Of a DNA stretch of 37,878 bases, positions 6,576 to 14,232 are shown piece after piece. The stretch comes from SIG701 sp045544955 (GTDB lineage: Bacteria > Bacillota > Clostridia > Oscillospirales > CAG-272): the NCBI GenBank assembly GCA_045544955.1, contig JAZPZY010000016.1, positions 1 to 37,878 on the forward strand, read 5' to 3'. A program made the position numbers and the translations under genes. The notes under the pieces are model-generated. The model had not been told where the DNA came from. It ran no database searches and saw only the letters and a program-made list of their open reading frames with translations. Each line of letters begins with the position of its first letter. Within the stretch, counting starts at the first letter, position 1.

Positions 6576-7610
6576 TTGGCTACCATTGAAGACGTTGCCG
6601 CTCGCGCGCAGGTTTCGCGCATGACCGTTTCTCGCGTCATCAACAAAAAAGGTTATGTAAGCGATGAAACACGTAAGCGCGTAGAGGCCGCAATTCGCGA
6701 ACTTAACTACAAATCGAATATGCTTGCCAAAGCACTGGTAACCAAGCGTACCAGCATACTGGCCTATGTCATGGTCAATATCTCCGACCCCTTTCACAAT
6801 CTGGTCAAGCAAGGATTTGAGTCGAGCGCATACCACGGTCACTACACGAGTATGATGTGTGATGTCCATTCGGCCGAAAGACAGCGCGATTATTTTGATA
6901 TGTTTCAAGAGATCTGTATCGGCGGCGCAGTCTTTCATCATCTGGCAGTGACCGAAGAACAGATCCGCGAGCTGGAGCAGGCGGGGATCCAGTGTGTGCT
7001 TTTGGATAATGAGTATGACTTACCCTCCGTTTCCTGCGTGAATACCGATAATTATGCCGGCGGACGTATGGCAGCCGAGCATTTGTATGAAAAAGGACAC
7101 CGTCGAATCGCCTGTATCCACGGCAAATTGTCACCGGAAACCCCTTCGGTTTCCAACCTTTATAAGGATACCTTCCAGTTCCGCATCTGGCAACAGCGCA
7201 CGGAGGGCTTTGTTGACGCGCTTGCCGAACACGGTATTGAAGCGGCAGGCTTTTTCCTGTGCAACGGACAGCCTGAGGTGGCAGAGCCGGTTTCTTACGA
7301 GATAGTCGAAAAGATCCTCTCCGCAAAAGAACCGATTACCGCCCTCTACTGTGAGGACGACGTTATGGCATTGACGATTTTCAGACGTTTGCAGGAGAGG
7401 GGCGTAAAAGTACCCGAACAGATCGCCATCATCGGACACGACGGTTTGGATATGATAAAGATGCTGCACCCTCAGATTACTACGATCGAGCAGCCGCGTT
7501 ACGAGATGGGACGCTTGGCGGCGCAGATCGTGATAGATCAGATCGAAAACGCAACGCCTCCCCGCAAGGTGGTTCTACAACCCAGACTTCTTATCGGCGA
7601 GACTACCTGA
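6576..7610 (+). CDS. LacI-family transcriptional regulator
   Basis: The 344-aa length is standard for the family. Residues 2-22 form the LacI helix-turn-helix (TIEDVAARAQVSRMTVSRVI) followed by the hinge region (KRVEAAIRELNYKSN). The rest is the periplasmic-binding-protein-like ligand domain (LVTKRTSILAYVM, RMAAEHLYEKGHRRIACIHG, CEDDVMALTIFRRLQERGVKVPEQIAIIGHDG, ITTIEQPRYEMGRLAA). The start is TTG 6576, preceded by AGGGAGGGA. It lies directly upstream of the catabolic operon and in the same direction, and the operon leader holds two palindromes of LacI type (TGTGAACGNTCACA). It is therefore very likely the operon's repressor, released by a pathway compound. Confidence 0.93.
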   Translation: MATIEDVAARAQVSRMTVSRVINKKGYVSDETRKRVEAAIRELNYKSNMLAKALVTKRTSILAYVMVNISDPFHNLVKQGFESSAYHGHYTSMMCDVHSAERQRDYFDMFQEICIGGAVFHHLAVTEEQIRELEQAGIQCVLLDNEYDLPSVSCVNTDNYAGGRMAAEHLYEKGHRRIACIHGKLSPETPSVSNLYKDTFQFRIWQQRTEGFVDALAEHGIEAAGFFLCNGQPEVAEPVSYEIVEKILSAKEPITALYCEDDVMALTIFRRLQERGVKVPEQIAIIGHDGLDMIKMLHPQITTIEQPRYEMGRLAAQIVIDQIENATPPRKVVLQPRLLIGETT

Positions 7611-7733
7611 CAGTCCTTGTGCGCGCATACTCGCGTTTTGGTGAAATTGCGTCAATTTTAACGAAAATAAACGGTCTTTTTGGTATATGATAAAAAATTA
7701 TTAAAGAGACCGGCTTAAAATATTGCAAAGCTA

Positions 7734-7762
7734 TTGACATCCGATACAAATAATGTTAAAAT
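7734..7762 (+). promoter_or_regulatory. Promoter of the catabolic operon
   Basis: TTGACA, 17 bp, TAAAAT: full -35, 5/6 -10 and ideal spacing. The expected start site is near 7769, only a few bases before operator 1. Confidence 0.85.
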
Positions 7763-7774
7763 ATGTGTGCGGAG

Positions 7775-7792
7775 TATGTGAACGATCACATA
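7775..7792. promoter_or_regulatory. LacI-type operator 1
   Basis: Perfect 7-bp arms around a 4-nt centre: TATGTGA-ACGA-TCACATA. It overlaps the first transcribed bases of the operon, where a bound LacI-family protein would block initiation or escape. It shares the TGTGAACGNTCACA core with operator 2. Confidence 0.8.
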
Positions 7793-7842
7793 TTTGCCGT
7801 GTGTTCCCCTCATCGGTCAGGGCTTTTGACCTTTCCAAAAGG

Positions 7843-7870
7843 CCTTCGGCTCGCCGAAGGGGTGTTTTTT
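7843..7870 (+). terminator. Intrinsic terminator inside the operon leader
   Basis: An 8-bp GC-rich stem (7843-7850 with 7853-7860, CCTTCGGC/GCCGAAGG) is followed by GGTG and six T. It lies after the operon promoter and before the first gene, so it should stop part or all of the transcription. The upstream leader can form competing pairings (for example CCCCT at 7806-7810 with AGGGG at 7858-7862, or the GGTCA/TGACC hairpin near 7815-7832). Attenuation is therefore possible. Confidence 0.75.
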
Positions 7871-7878
7871 AAACAAAA

Positions 7879-7896
7879 TGTGTGAACGCTCACACA
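7879..7896. promoter_or_regulatory. LacI-type operator 2
   Basis: Palindrome TGTGTGA-ACGC-TCACACA; flanking A/T extends it to 20 bp. The centre lies 104 bp from that of operator 1, close to ten helical turns, which suits DNA looping by a tetrameric or paired repressor. It lies downstream of the leader terminator and upstream of the first gene. Confidence 0.8.
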
Positions 7897-7971
7897 TTAA
7901 GTATTTAGCGATTAGCGCTCGTCAAATATTTGCGCTTTTTCGCGCATTTGAAGGAGAAAGGATATTCGTTT

Positions 7972-9015
7972 ATGAGAAAATTAAATACGCTTCGCGGTGT
8001 GATCTCAGCCGATGAGGTCAATTTGATCTGTCCCCATGAGCATTTGTTTATCGACATGACTCATGAAGCGATAGAGCCAAAGACAGATGCCGAAAAAGAG
8101 CTGTTTTACGGTGATATCAACATGAAGGATCTCGGTATTCTGCACCGCAACCCATACGTCATCCGCAAAAACCTGACGCTTGAGGACGTGGACCTCGCGG
8201 TGGAGGAGACCGCTTGCCTTGCCGATTACAGTTGTAATCTGTTGGTAGACGTAACCACCGTCGGTGTAGGCCGTGACATGATGAAGCTCAAGGAATTTGG
8301 AGAAAAATCCAATTTGAACGTTATTGCCGGAACCGGTCTTTTCGTTCACGATGCGTTGCCCAAGATGTATGAGGAGAAAACCGTTCAAGAGATCGCCGAT
8401 TGGATGATCGACGAGATAAGGAACGGTCACTGCGATACCGGTATTCGTCCGGGTGTCATCGGCGAGATCGGCGTCAGTGAAAAGATCTACCCCGTCGAAG
8501 AAAAATCTATCCGCGCCGCGGCGATCGCAAGCGTTGCCACCGATCTTCCCATCTATCTGCACACCTATCCGTGGAACAGAGTGGCATTGGATGCGGTCAA
8601 GATGCTGCTATGTGGTGGCGTAAAGCCGGAGAACATCTGCATCTGTCACTTGGACGTGACCTTTGATGACGAATATATGCGTCAGGCGTTGGCACTGGGC
8701 ATTTATCTGGAATTTGATAACTTGAGCAAGGAGTTTTTCTTCGAGCCTCAGGAGGGCGCGTTTGCGGGTGGTCCCTTTGAGACCGACGTGGCAAGGGCGC
8801 GTAAGATCAAGGAGCTGATTGACGAGGGATATACAGACCAACTTCTCTTAGCGAACGATCTGTGCTTGAAGGCAAGCTTGCATCGCTACGGCGGCGCGGG
8901 TTATGATCACGCCTTCCGCAACTTTGTACCTATGATGAAAATGTACGGCGTTAGCGAAAAGGATATTCATCGAATCGTGTACGAAAACCCCAAGCGCTTT
9001 TTGTTTGGAATTTAA
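7972..9015 (+). CDS. Phosphotriesterase-family (PTE-like) metal-dependent hydrolase
   Basis: From ATG 7972 (AAAGGA 9 nt upstream) the protein has 347 residues, the usual PTE length. It carries the barrel metal ligands of the amidohydrolase superfamily: H22-x-H24 (PHEHLFID), E165 in GEIG where a carboxylated Lys or Glu bridges the metals, H197 (YLHTYP), H226 (ICHLDV) and D296 (LANDLC). Family members are lactonases or phosphodiester/ester hydrolases; the Glu-bridge type is common in lactonase-like homologues. It is first in the LacI-controlled operon, and I infer that it opens a lactone or ester in a catabolic route. Confidence 0.88.
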   Translation: MRKLNTLRGVISADEVNLICPHEHLFIDMTHEAIEPKTDAEKELFYGDINMKDLGILHRNPYVIRKNLTLEDVDLAVEETACLADYSCNLLVDVTTVGVGRDMMKLKEFGEKSNLNVIAGTGLFVHDALPKMYEEKTVQEIADWMIDEIRNGHCDTGIRPGVIGEIGVSEKIYPVEEKSIRAAAIASVATDLPIYLHTYPWNRVALDAVKMLLCGGVKPENICICHLDVTFDDEYMRQALALGIYLEFDNLSKEFFFEPQEGAFAGGPFETDVARARKIKELIDEGYTDQLLLANDLCLKASLHRYGGAGYDHAFRNFVPMMKMYGVSEKDIHRIVYENPKRFLFGI

Positions 9016-9084
9016 CTTGTTATCGAATACTAATAACGCAATTATATCAATTTTTATTTATACTATCCTTACGGAGGATCTGCC

Positions 9085-9870
9085 ATGAAATTGTTTGACA
9101 GCAACGCCTGCTTTGGCATGGATATGGTCAACCACGAGTGCGTCAACCACGAGAACTTTATTGTGATGGAGAAGGTGGACATCGCCAAAACCGCGCAAGA
9201 TCTGATCGCGGAAATGGACTATGTCGGCATCGATAAGGCGGTGGTGTGGCATCGCGCCCAATACGATCACGATGCGACTGTGGGCAACAAGAAGCTGATC
9301 GAAAGTATCAAGGGATATGAGGATCGCCTACTCCCTTCTTGGGTCATTCTGCCGGATATTACCGACAGCGAATACGCCCCCAACATCTTTTTTGATGAGA
9401 TGAAGAAAAATGGCGTAAAGACATTGCGCGCCTACCCCGAGCAGGATCGCTATTTTCTCTGCGACGTAACTATGGGAGAGCAACTGAAATTGATCAGCGA
9501 TATGAAGATCCCACTCTATCTCTCTCCGATGTTCGGCTTTGAGATGGTCTATCGGGTCTTGGAGGAGTTTCCCGATCTGACGGTCATCCTGTCCAATATC
9601 GGATGGTGGCCGAGCGCGCGCCTTGTATGGCCGCTTCTGCGCCGTTATCCCAATTTCTATTTTGAAACGGGAGATTTCAGTCAGCTGCGCGGCATCGAGG
9701 AAGTTTGCCAAAAGTTTGGAAGCGAGCGTATGCTTTACGGCTCCAACTTCCCCACCAACGCCATGTCGGGTAGCGTCTACACGCTGATGCAAGCGAAGAT
9801 CAGTGACGAAGACCGAGAGAACATTGCCCACCGTAATATGGAGCGTCTGCTTTGCGAGGTGAAACTATGA
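9085..9870 (+). CDS. Amidohydrolase-2 family protein lacking the metal ligands (probable pseudoenzyme)
   Basis: The 261-aa protein follows the amidohydrolase-2 (PF04909-type) barrel plan along its whole length. However, the usual DxHxH at strand 1 reads DSNACFG, the strand-5 His site reads YLSPMFG, the strand-6 'GH' site reads ILSNIGW, and the catalytic Asp in 'GSD(F/Y)P' is N221 (YGSNFPTN). None of the expected ligands is present. The start has CGGAGG at good spacing. The next gene is an intact relative overlapping by 4 nt, so the pair may form a complex in which this subunit is structural, allosteric or substrate-binding. Confidence 0.82.
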   Translation: MKLFDSNACFGMDMVNHECVNHENFIVMEKVDIAKTAQDLIAEMDYVGIDKAVVWHRAQYDHDATVGNKKLIESIKGYEDRLLPSWVILPDITDSEYAPNIFFDEMKKNGVKTLRAYPEQDRYFLCDVTMGEQLKLISDMKIPLYLSPMFGFEMVYRVLEEFPDLTVILSNIGWWPSARLVWPLLRRYPNFYFETGDFSQLRGIEEVCQKFGSERMLYGSNFPTNAMSGSVYTLMQAKISDEDRENIAHRNMERLLCEVKL

Positions 9871-10655
9871 TCAACTGGAAATTGGACTATAAACCCATAG
9901 ATTTTCATACCCACATGGGCTTGGAGTACTGCCTGTACTACACGGATCACGATGCCGACGGTATGGTACGCGCCATGGATGATTGCGGAGTGGATTTTGT
10001 AGTTTGCTCACCCTGCGAGGATCTGTTCGGCGGCGGCGAGGTCGGCGGAGAGATCATCCGCGCTATGAAGAAATATCCCGATAGATTTAAAGGATACTAC
10101 TGTGTCAACCCCGTTGTGGGCTATGACGTAGAGCAGATCAAAAAGGTGTTCCGCGAAAATCCCGGCTTTGTGGGACTTAAATTTCTCCCCGATTATCACA
10201 GAACCGCGCTGACCGATCCGATCTACGCGCCCGCGCTTGAATTGGCGAACGAATATCACATGCTCATTCTCTCCCACACGTGGGGAGTATCTATGAACGG
10301 CGAAAGCTGTAACTCCGCCGATAAGGTCATCGGAGTATTGGAGCGTTATCCGAACATCACCTTTATTATGGGTCATTCAATTCAAGGACAGGTGGACGAT
10401 GCCATCGCCATCGCAAAAAAATATCCCAACGCCTATCTTGATCTTTGCGATACCTGCCGTCTCAACGGCGTGGTAGAAAAAATGGTTCGCGAGGTCGGAG
10501 CCAAGCAGGTGATATGGGGTACCGACGCACCTATGCAGACCCATAATTTCCAAATGGGTTGCGTTATAGGCGCAAAAATAACTGATGAAGAAAAAAAATT
10601 AATTTTAAGGGACAACGCGCTGCGTATTTTGTCAAGCGTAGGACGCCCGCAATAA
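9867..10655 (+). CDS. Amidohydrolase-2 family hydrolase (intact)
   Basis: From ATG 9867 (overlapping the previous stop as ATGA, with GAGGTG upstream) the protein has 262 residues. Metal ligands are complete: H14-x-H16 (DFHTHMG), H137 (ILSHTWG), H170 (IMGHSIQG) and D220 (WGTDAPMQ). The family includes hydrolases, decarboxylases and lactonases such as 2-pyrone-4,6-dicarboxylate lactonase. The cytoplasmic reaction is probably C-O or C-N hydrolysis or decarboxylation of a pathway intermediate. It is strongly coupled to the ligand-less paralogue just upstream. Confidence 0.88.
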   Translation: MINWKLDYKPIDFHTHMGLEYCLYYTDHDADGMVRAMDDCGVDFVVCSPCEDLFGGGEVGGEIIRAMKKYPDRFKGYYCVNPVVGYDVEQIKKVFRENPGFVGLKFLPDYHRTALTDPIYAPALELANEYHMLILSHTWGVSMNGESCNSADKVIGVLERYPNITFIMGHSIQGQVDDAIAIAKKYPNAYLDLCDTCRLNGVVEKMVREVGAKQVIWGTDAPMQTHNFQMGCVIGAKITDEEKKLILRDNALRILSSVGRPQ

Positions 10656-10669
10656 GGAGGATTTAAAAT

Positions 10670-12079
10670 ATGTCTAAACTCGAACCAAAAGTAACACCCA
10701 GAATCGGTCTGCTTCCCACAGGACTGCAGATCTATTGGGAGCAGTACCCCCGATTGAGAGAGAGAGGTCTCGCTATGTACGATCAGCTGGTAGCGGGGCT
10801 GTCCGAATTCGGCGAAGTATTCTCGCCCGGTCTGATAGATAACGACGAGCGCGCAGCGGAGGCTGCAAAGTATTTGAAGGATCAGGACGTGGATATTCTG
10901 CTCATCTTCCCCTTCGGTTACACGACGGGAGCTATGATCACCCCCACGATCCGTGCGCTTGACGTACCGATCCGTCTGATAAATGGTCATGTAGATTCTT
11001 CTTATGATTATAAGAACGCCGACACCGAGGAGTATCTCTACCACGAGGGTCCCTGCTGTATCCCCGAATATTCCGCAGCCATGGTTTCTCAGGGCAAAAA
11101 GTTCCAGGTCATTACCGGCTACTTCGCTCAGAAGGAATTCTGGGATGAGATCCGTCACTGCTGCTTGGGCGCGGCTGCCGCAAGCGCTTTCACCAAGTGC
11201 CGTTTTGGAGTTATCGGAAACACCTACACCAATATGTGCGATATGCCTACCGACGAACACCGCATCCTGAAGATCACAGGTCGCCTGCTCTGCCGTCCCG
11301 AGGTTGAGGAGGTAGAAGAAGCTTATAAGACCGTCACCGATGAAGAGCTGGAGGCAATGTACAAGGAATTCCGCAACGATTACCGCGTAGACGCATCTGT
11401 AACCAACGAACACATGCGCGAGTCCGCAAAGATCGCAGTAGCCTTCGACAAGATCATCAAGAAGTACGGCATCGATGCCTTCGGCTTCTATTGGTGGGGT
11501 CAGAAGCCTTATATGGTCGAGCTTCGCGCACAGTCCGCATTGGCAGTATCTCGCTTGGCGGCTATGGACATCCCCGGCGTTACCGAGGGTGACATCAAAA
11601 CCGCTATGGCGATGAAGATACTGAACTATTTCGGCGGCGGCGGTATGTTCATGGAGTTCTTCTCCTGCGACTTCGACGAAAACTTTATCATGGTCGGTCA
11701 CGACGGCCCCAGCAACATCAGCGTTGCCAGCGACAAGCCCATTCTTCAAAATCTGACCGTTCACCACGGAAAGACCGGAGAGGGTCTTGGCATCGACTTC
11801 GATATGCGTAAGGGTCCCTGCACACTCTTGAACCTCACTCAGTTCGGTACCGATAAGACCTATAAGCTTATCTACACCGTAGGCGAGGTCATTCCCGGTG
11901 ATATTCTCAACATCGGTAACCCCAACTGCCGTGTTCGTCTCCAAAAGCCTATTCCCCAGTTCTTCAACGAATGGTGCGTACAGGGTCCCGGACACCACAG
12001 CGCGCTGGGCGTTGGCGACTTCTCCAAGGAAATCGAGATGTTTGCCGAAAAGATGGGCTTTGATTGCGTCAGAATTTAA
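10670..12079 (+). CDS. L-fucose/L-arabinose isomerase-family protein
   Basis: The 469-aa length fits the fucose/arabinose isomerase superfamily. The N-terminal Rossmann-like part reads PRIGLLPTGLQIYWEQYP and DVDILLIFPFGYTTGAMITP. The middle part has YGIDAFGFYWWGQKPY and VELRAQSALAVSRLAAMDIPGVTEGDI, and the C-terminal domain includes WCVQGPGHHSALG with the paired His seen near the metal site of these isomerases. An aldose-ketose isomerisation is expected; the sugar is not deducible. AAGGAGG precedes the ATG by 8 nt. It is the fourth gene of the operon and the best evidence that the substrate is carbohydrate-like. Confidence 0.82.
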   Translation: MSKLEPKVTPRIGLLPTGLQIYWEQYPRLRERGLAMYDQLVAGLSEFGEVFSPGLIDNDERAAEAAKYLKDQDVDILLIFPFGYTTGAMITPTIRALDVPIRLINGHVDSSYDYKNADTEEYLYHEGPCCIPEYSAAMVSQGKKFQVITGYFAQKEFWDEIRHCCLGAAAASAFTKCRFGVIGNTYTNMCDMPTDEHRILKITGRLLCRPEVEEVEEAYKTVTDEELEAMYKEFRNDYRVDASVTNEHMRESAKIAVAFDKIIKKYGIDAFGFYWWGQKPYMVELRAQSALAVSRLAAMDIPGVTEGDIKTAMAMKILNYFGGGGMFMEFFSCDFDENFIMVGHDGPSNISVASDKPILQNLTVHHGKTGEGLGIDFDMRKGPCTLLNLTQFGTDKTYKLIYTVGEVIPGDILNIGNPNCRVRLQKPIPQFFNEWCVQGPGHHSALGVGDFSKEIEMFAEKMGFDCVRI

Positions 12080-12109
12080 TTAAAAATACTATTTATAAGG
12101 AGTAACATA

Positions 12110-13294
12110 ATGAAAATTCAAGGACAAGAATATTTGCAAAGAGTAAATTATCTGCGTGAAAAGATGGCTGAAAACGGCGTAGACGTAGTTGTCGGATTTT
12201 CCAATTTGCTTGAGATCGCCATCGTTCGTTACTACTGCGGCTTTGCGCCCACCAACGAAAGCTCTGCGATCGTCATTCCCGCAGAGGGCGAGGTCATTGT
12301 TTGCACAGGTCAGGCGTCATATGACGACTGCCAGCTCAAGAACGATCTTCCCAACTCTCGCATCGCTATTCTCCCCGAGATCGGAGAGGTCAGCGGCTTC
12401 GTATACGACACCGAGGGTCAGCTCGACTTTGAGGATCTGTTCAAGCAGGTCAAGGCAGAGCATCCCGGTATCAAGAAGGTTGGATTTATCGGCCGTCTGA
12501 TCTTCCCCGCAATTATTATGGATAAGCTTCGTAAGGTCTTCCCCGATGCCGAGATCATGGATATGGATGACATTCACTACGAGCAAAGAATAATCAAGTC
12601 AGAAGCCGAGATCGAGCTTATGACCAAGAACTGGGAAATGGTCTCCGAGGTATTCAAGAACGTGATCCCCACTATCAAGCCCGGTATGACCGAGCGTGAG
12701 GTCGAAGGATTGTTCCTTGCCGAAATGGGACGCCTGGGCGCGGAAAGCTACGTACAGGCCTTTGCGCCCATGATCGCGTCGGGTCCCGTTAACTCCTTTG
12801 TATCGATGCGCCGTAACGACGAGCGTCAGATCCAGGAGAGCGAGATGATCTCTATCGGTTGCGGCGTCTGCTACGGCGGCTACAACGGTATCATCTGTAC
12901 TCCTCTGGTTTTGGGTGAGATCCCCCAGAAGATGAAGGATGCGGTAATGTGCGCTTATAACGCCCTCAACCGCGCGTCTGCTCTGATGGCTCCCGGCGTA
13001 TCCTGCGACGTGGTAATGAATGCCTACACCGATTATCTGACCGAAAAGGGCTATATCGATTACTGTCCTTACGGAAGCTTGCACAGCACGGGTATGCTGG
13101 AGTGCGAGGCTCCCGTATTCACGGTTGAGAACAAGCGTGTTTTGAAGGAAGGCATGTGCATTTGCATTGACGCCTATTTCAAGGGCATGGAATGGGGTTC
13201 CTTCCGCGTGGAGGACTGCTATTTGATCACCGCTGACGGCGCTAAGCGTATGACCACCTACAACGACGAATTCATTCCCAAAATGTTTAAATAA
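12110..13294 (+). CDS. M24/creatinase-fold protein with altered active site
   Basis: A 394-aa protein with an N-terminal creatinase-type domain (residues ~1-150) and a C-terminal pita-bread M24 domain (QRIIKSEAEIELM, TIKPGMTEREVEGLFLAEM). The residues that bind two metals in prolidases appear changed: the D-x-G/D-x-T-R segment reads SIGCGVCYGGYNGIICT, and the 'H' after VASGxN reads PVNSFVSMRRNDE. The late E-rich strand FRVEDCYLIT is kept. Creatinase itself is a metal-free M24 relative that hydrolyses a C-N bond, so a non-peptidase hydrolase or pseudoenzyme is more likely than a peptidase. GGAG lies 8 nt ahead of the ATG. Confidence 0.78.
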   Translation: MKIQGQEYLQRVNYLREKMAENGVDVVVGFSNLLEIAIVRYYCGFAPTNESSAIVIPAEGEVIVCTGQASYDDCQLKNDLPNSRIAILPEIGEVSGFVYDTEGQLDFEDLFKQVKAEHPGIKKVGFIGRLIFPAIIMDKLRKVFPDAEIMDMDDIHYEQRIIKSEAEIELMTKNWEMVSEVFKNVIPTIKPGMTEREVEGLFLAEMGRLGAESYVQAFAPMIASGPVNSFVSMRRNDERQIQESEMISIGCGVCYGGYNGIICTPLVLGEIPQKMKDAVMCAYNALNRASALMAPGVSCDVVMNAYTDYLTEKGYIDYCPYGSLHSTGMLECEAPVFTVENKRVLKEGMCICIDAYFKGMEWGSFRVEDCYLITADGAKRMTTYNDEFIPKMFK

Positions 13295-13309
13295 GGAAGG
13301 TAAGTAACC

Positions 13310-13678
13310 ATGGAAAACGGCAAGAAGAATTGGGTATTTTGCGACGGTTATCTGCCCCCCAAGGGCGACAACCCCGATTTTGAGGGTCACGAAGCGTTGA
13401 TGCTGACCAACCTCAACGACGAAAAGGCAGAGATCGAGCTTACGCTGATCTTCGAGGAGAAGGCTCCCGTTAGCGGCATCTTTGTTACGCTTGACGGCAT
13501 GAGAACCACCTGTATCCGTATGGATAAGCCTCTCGGTGAAAACGGATACAAGCTCGGCGTATCTGAGCAGTACACAGTGTGGGTCAAGAGCAGTCTTCCG
13601 ATCTGCGCTTGCTTCGGTCGCTTGGACGTGCGTCAGGTAAACATGTCCTACTACAGCGTAGAGGGTTACTCCTTCTAA
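13310..13678 (+). CDS. Sensory-rhodopsin-transducer (ASRT)-like small-molecule-binding protein
   Basis: A 122-aa protein reading NWVFCDGYLPP, HEALMLTNLNDEKAEIELTLIFEEKAPVSG and LDVRQVNMSYYSVEGY, which matches the pattern of the Anabaena sensory rhodopsin transducer family (about 125 aa, beta-sandwich). Published comparative analysis of that family proposes small-molecule, probably sugar, binding and association with carbohydrate operons. No rhodopsin gene is nearby, in agreement with a metabolite-binding role here. It is last in the operon, 15 nt after the M24 gene, with GGAAGG ahead of ATG 13310. Confidence 0.83.
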   Translation: MENGKKNWVFCDGYLPPKGDNPDFEGHEALMLTNLNDEKAEIELTLIFEEKAPVSGIFVTLDGMRTTCIRMDKPLGENGYKLGVSEQYTVWVKSSLPICACFGRLDVRQVNMSYYSVEGYSF

Positions 13679-13700
13679 GGAGCTTCAAGCAATTTTAAAT

Positions 13701-13744
13701 AAGCAACGGCAGAGCCAAGATTGGCTCTGCCGTTGCTTATTTTG
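13701..13744 (+). terminator. Terminator of the catabolic operon
   Basis: A perfect 18-bp stem (13701-13718 with 13721-13738) with a minimal loop is followed by ATTTTG. It lies 22 nt after the ASRT-like gene and closes the operon; the T run is short, but the stem is very stable. Confidence 0.85.
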
Positions 13745-13846
13745 TAGCCATAGGCCTATTCGCATACGATAGATAAAAATGTCGATTTGCATAGATTCAA
13801 ACGTGTTCAATTCAGGTTAACATTGGATAGCTATTGACAAAAGTAG

Positions 13847-13982
13847 AATTCAATCGTATCATTGGTAATAGAATCCAATAGCTGGTGGGATGATGAAAAC
13901 AACGCTAACGGTCTTTACGACGGAGTTAAGTACGTTGCATCTCTTCCTTGGCGTATCGCCACAAAATTAGGTCTGTTATGAA
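13847..13982 (+). pseudogene. C-terminal gene remnant, unidentified
   Basis: An open frame without a start runs to TGA 13980-13982. It reads like the end of a real protein (ESNSWWDDENNANGLYDG, then VKYVASLPWRIATKLGLL). A promoter-like TTGACA-17-TATCAT lies at 13835-13863. I do not recognise the family. It ends at the 11-nt tRNA-Pro acceptor fragment (13983-13993), as if a rearrangement had left only a tail here. Confidence 0.35.
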
Positions 13983-13993
13983 CACTCCGACCA
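13983..13993 (+). other. 11-nt tRNA-Pro acceptor/CCA fragment
   Basis: The bases cactccgacca equal the last 11 nt of the tRNA-Pro fragment at 1190-1200 and of the intact tRNA at 27.8 kb. As at those sites, an intrinsic terminator follows at once (14003-14037). The short match alone could be chance, but the same position next to a terminator and a shared 20-bp repeat makes an old att site plausible. Confidence 0.45.
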
Positions 13994-14002
13994 ACAATTA
14001 GT

Positions 14003-14039
14003 CGAAATGCTCAAAGAAAACGAGCATTTCGGCTTTTTT
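14003..14039 (+). terminator. Intrinsic terminator
   Basis: A 10-bp perfect stem (CGAAATGCTC, 14003-14012, with 14022-14031) and a 9-nt loop are followed by GCTTTTTT. It sits directly behind the 11-nt tRNA-like fragment. Confidence 0.8.
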
Positions 14040-14112
14040 CATGCCTTTTTTCAGGAATGATTTGTTGATCCTGCCGGGATGGCCGCTTGGTACTGGTAGA
14101 TAGGGCGGTTTT

Positions 14113-14132
14113 TCTACCCAATTTCTACCCAA
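14113..14132. repeat. 20-bp direct repeat, copy 2 (paired with 1002-1021)
   Basis: Identical 20-mer of two TCTACCCAA units. It lies 120 bp after the 11-nt tRNA fragment, whereas copy 1 lies 135 bp before the 45-nt tRNA fragment. Read on the minus strand, both copies lie in short frames containing LGRNWV, so a shared relic of a gene end is an alternative to an integrase binding site. Confidence 0.6.
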
Positions 14133-14232
14133 AGTACGGTAAGTATACTGAGGTGGATATATTTTTGTATAGAAAATGTTTCGAGTTCTTTTCAACAGTA
14201 AAGCGGAGTATACGTATTATTTTTATGACTTG

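Noticed and set aside
10433..11998. 521-codon ORF on the minus strand
   Set aside because: It is antisense to the isomerase-like gene and amidohydrolase end; the plus-strand frames have family motifs, ribosome binding sites and operon spacing, whereas this frame has none.
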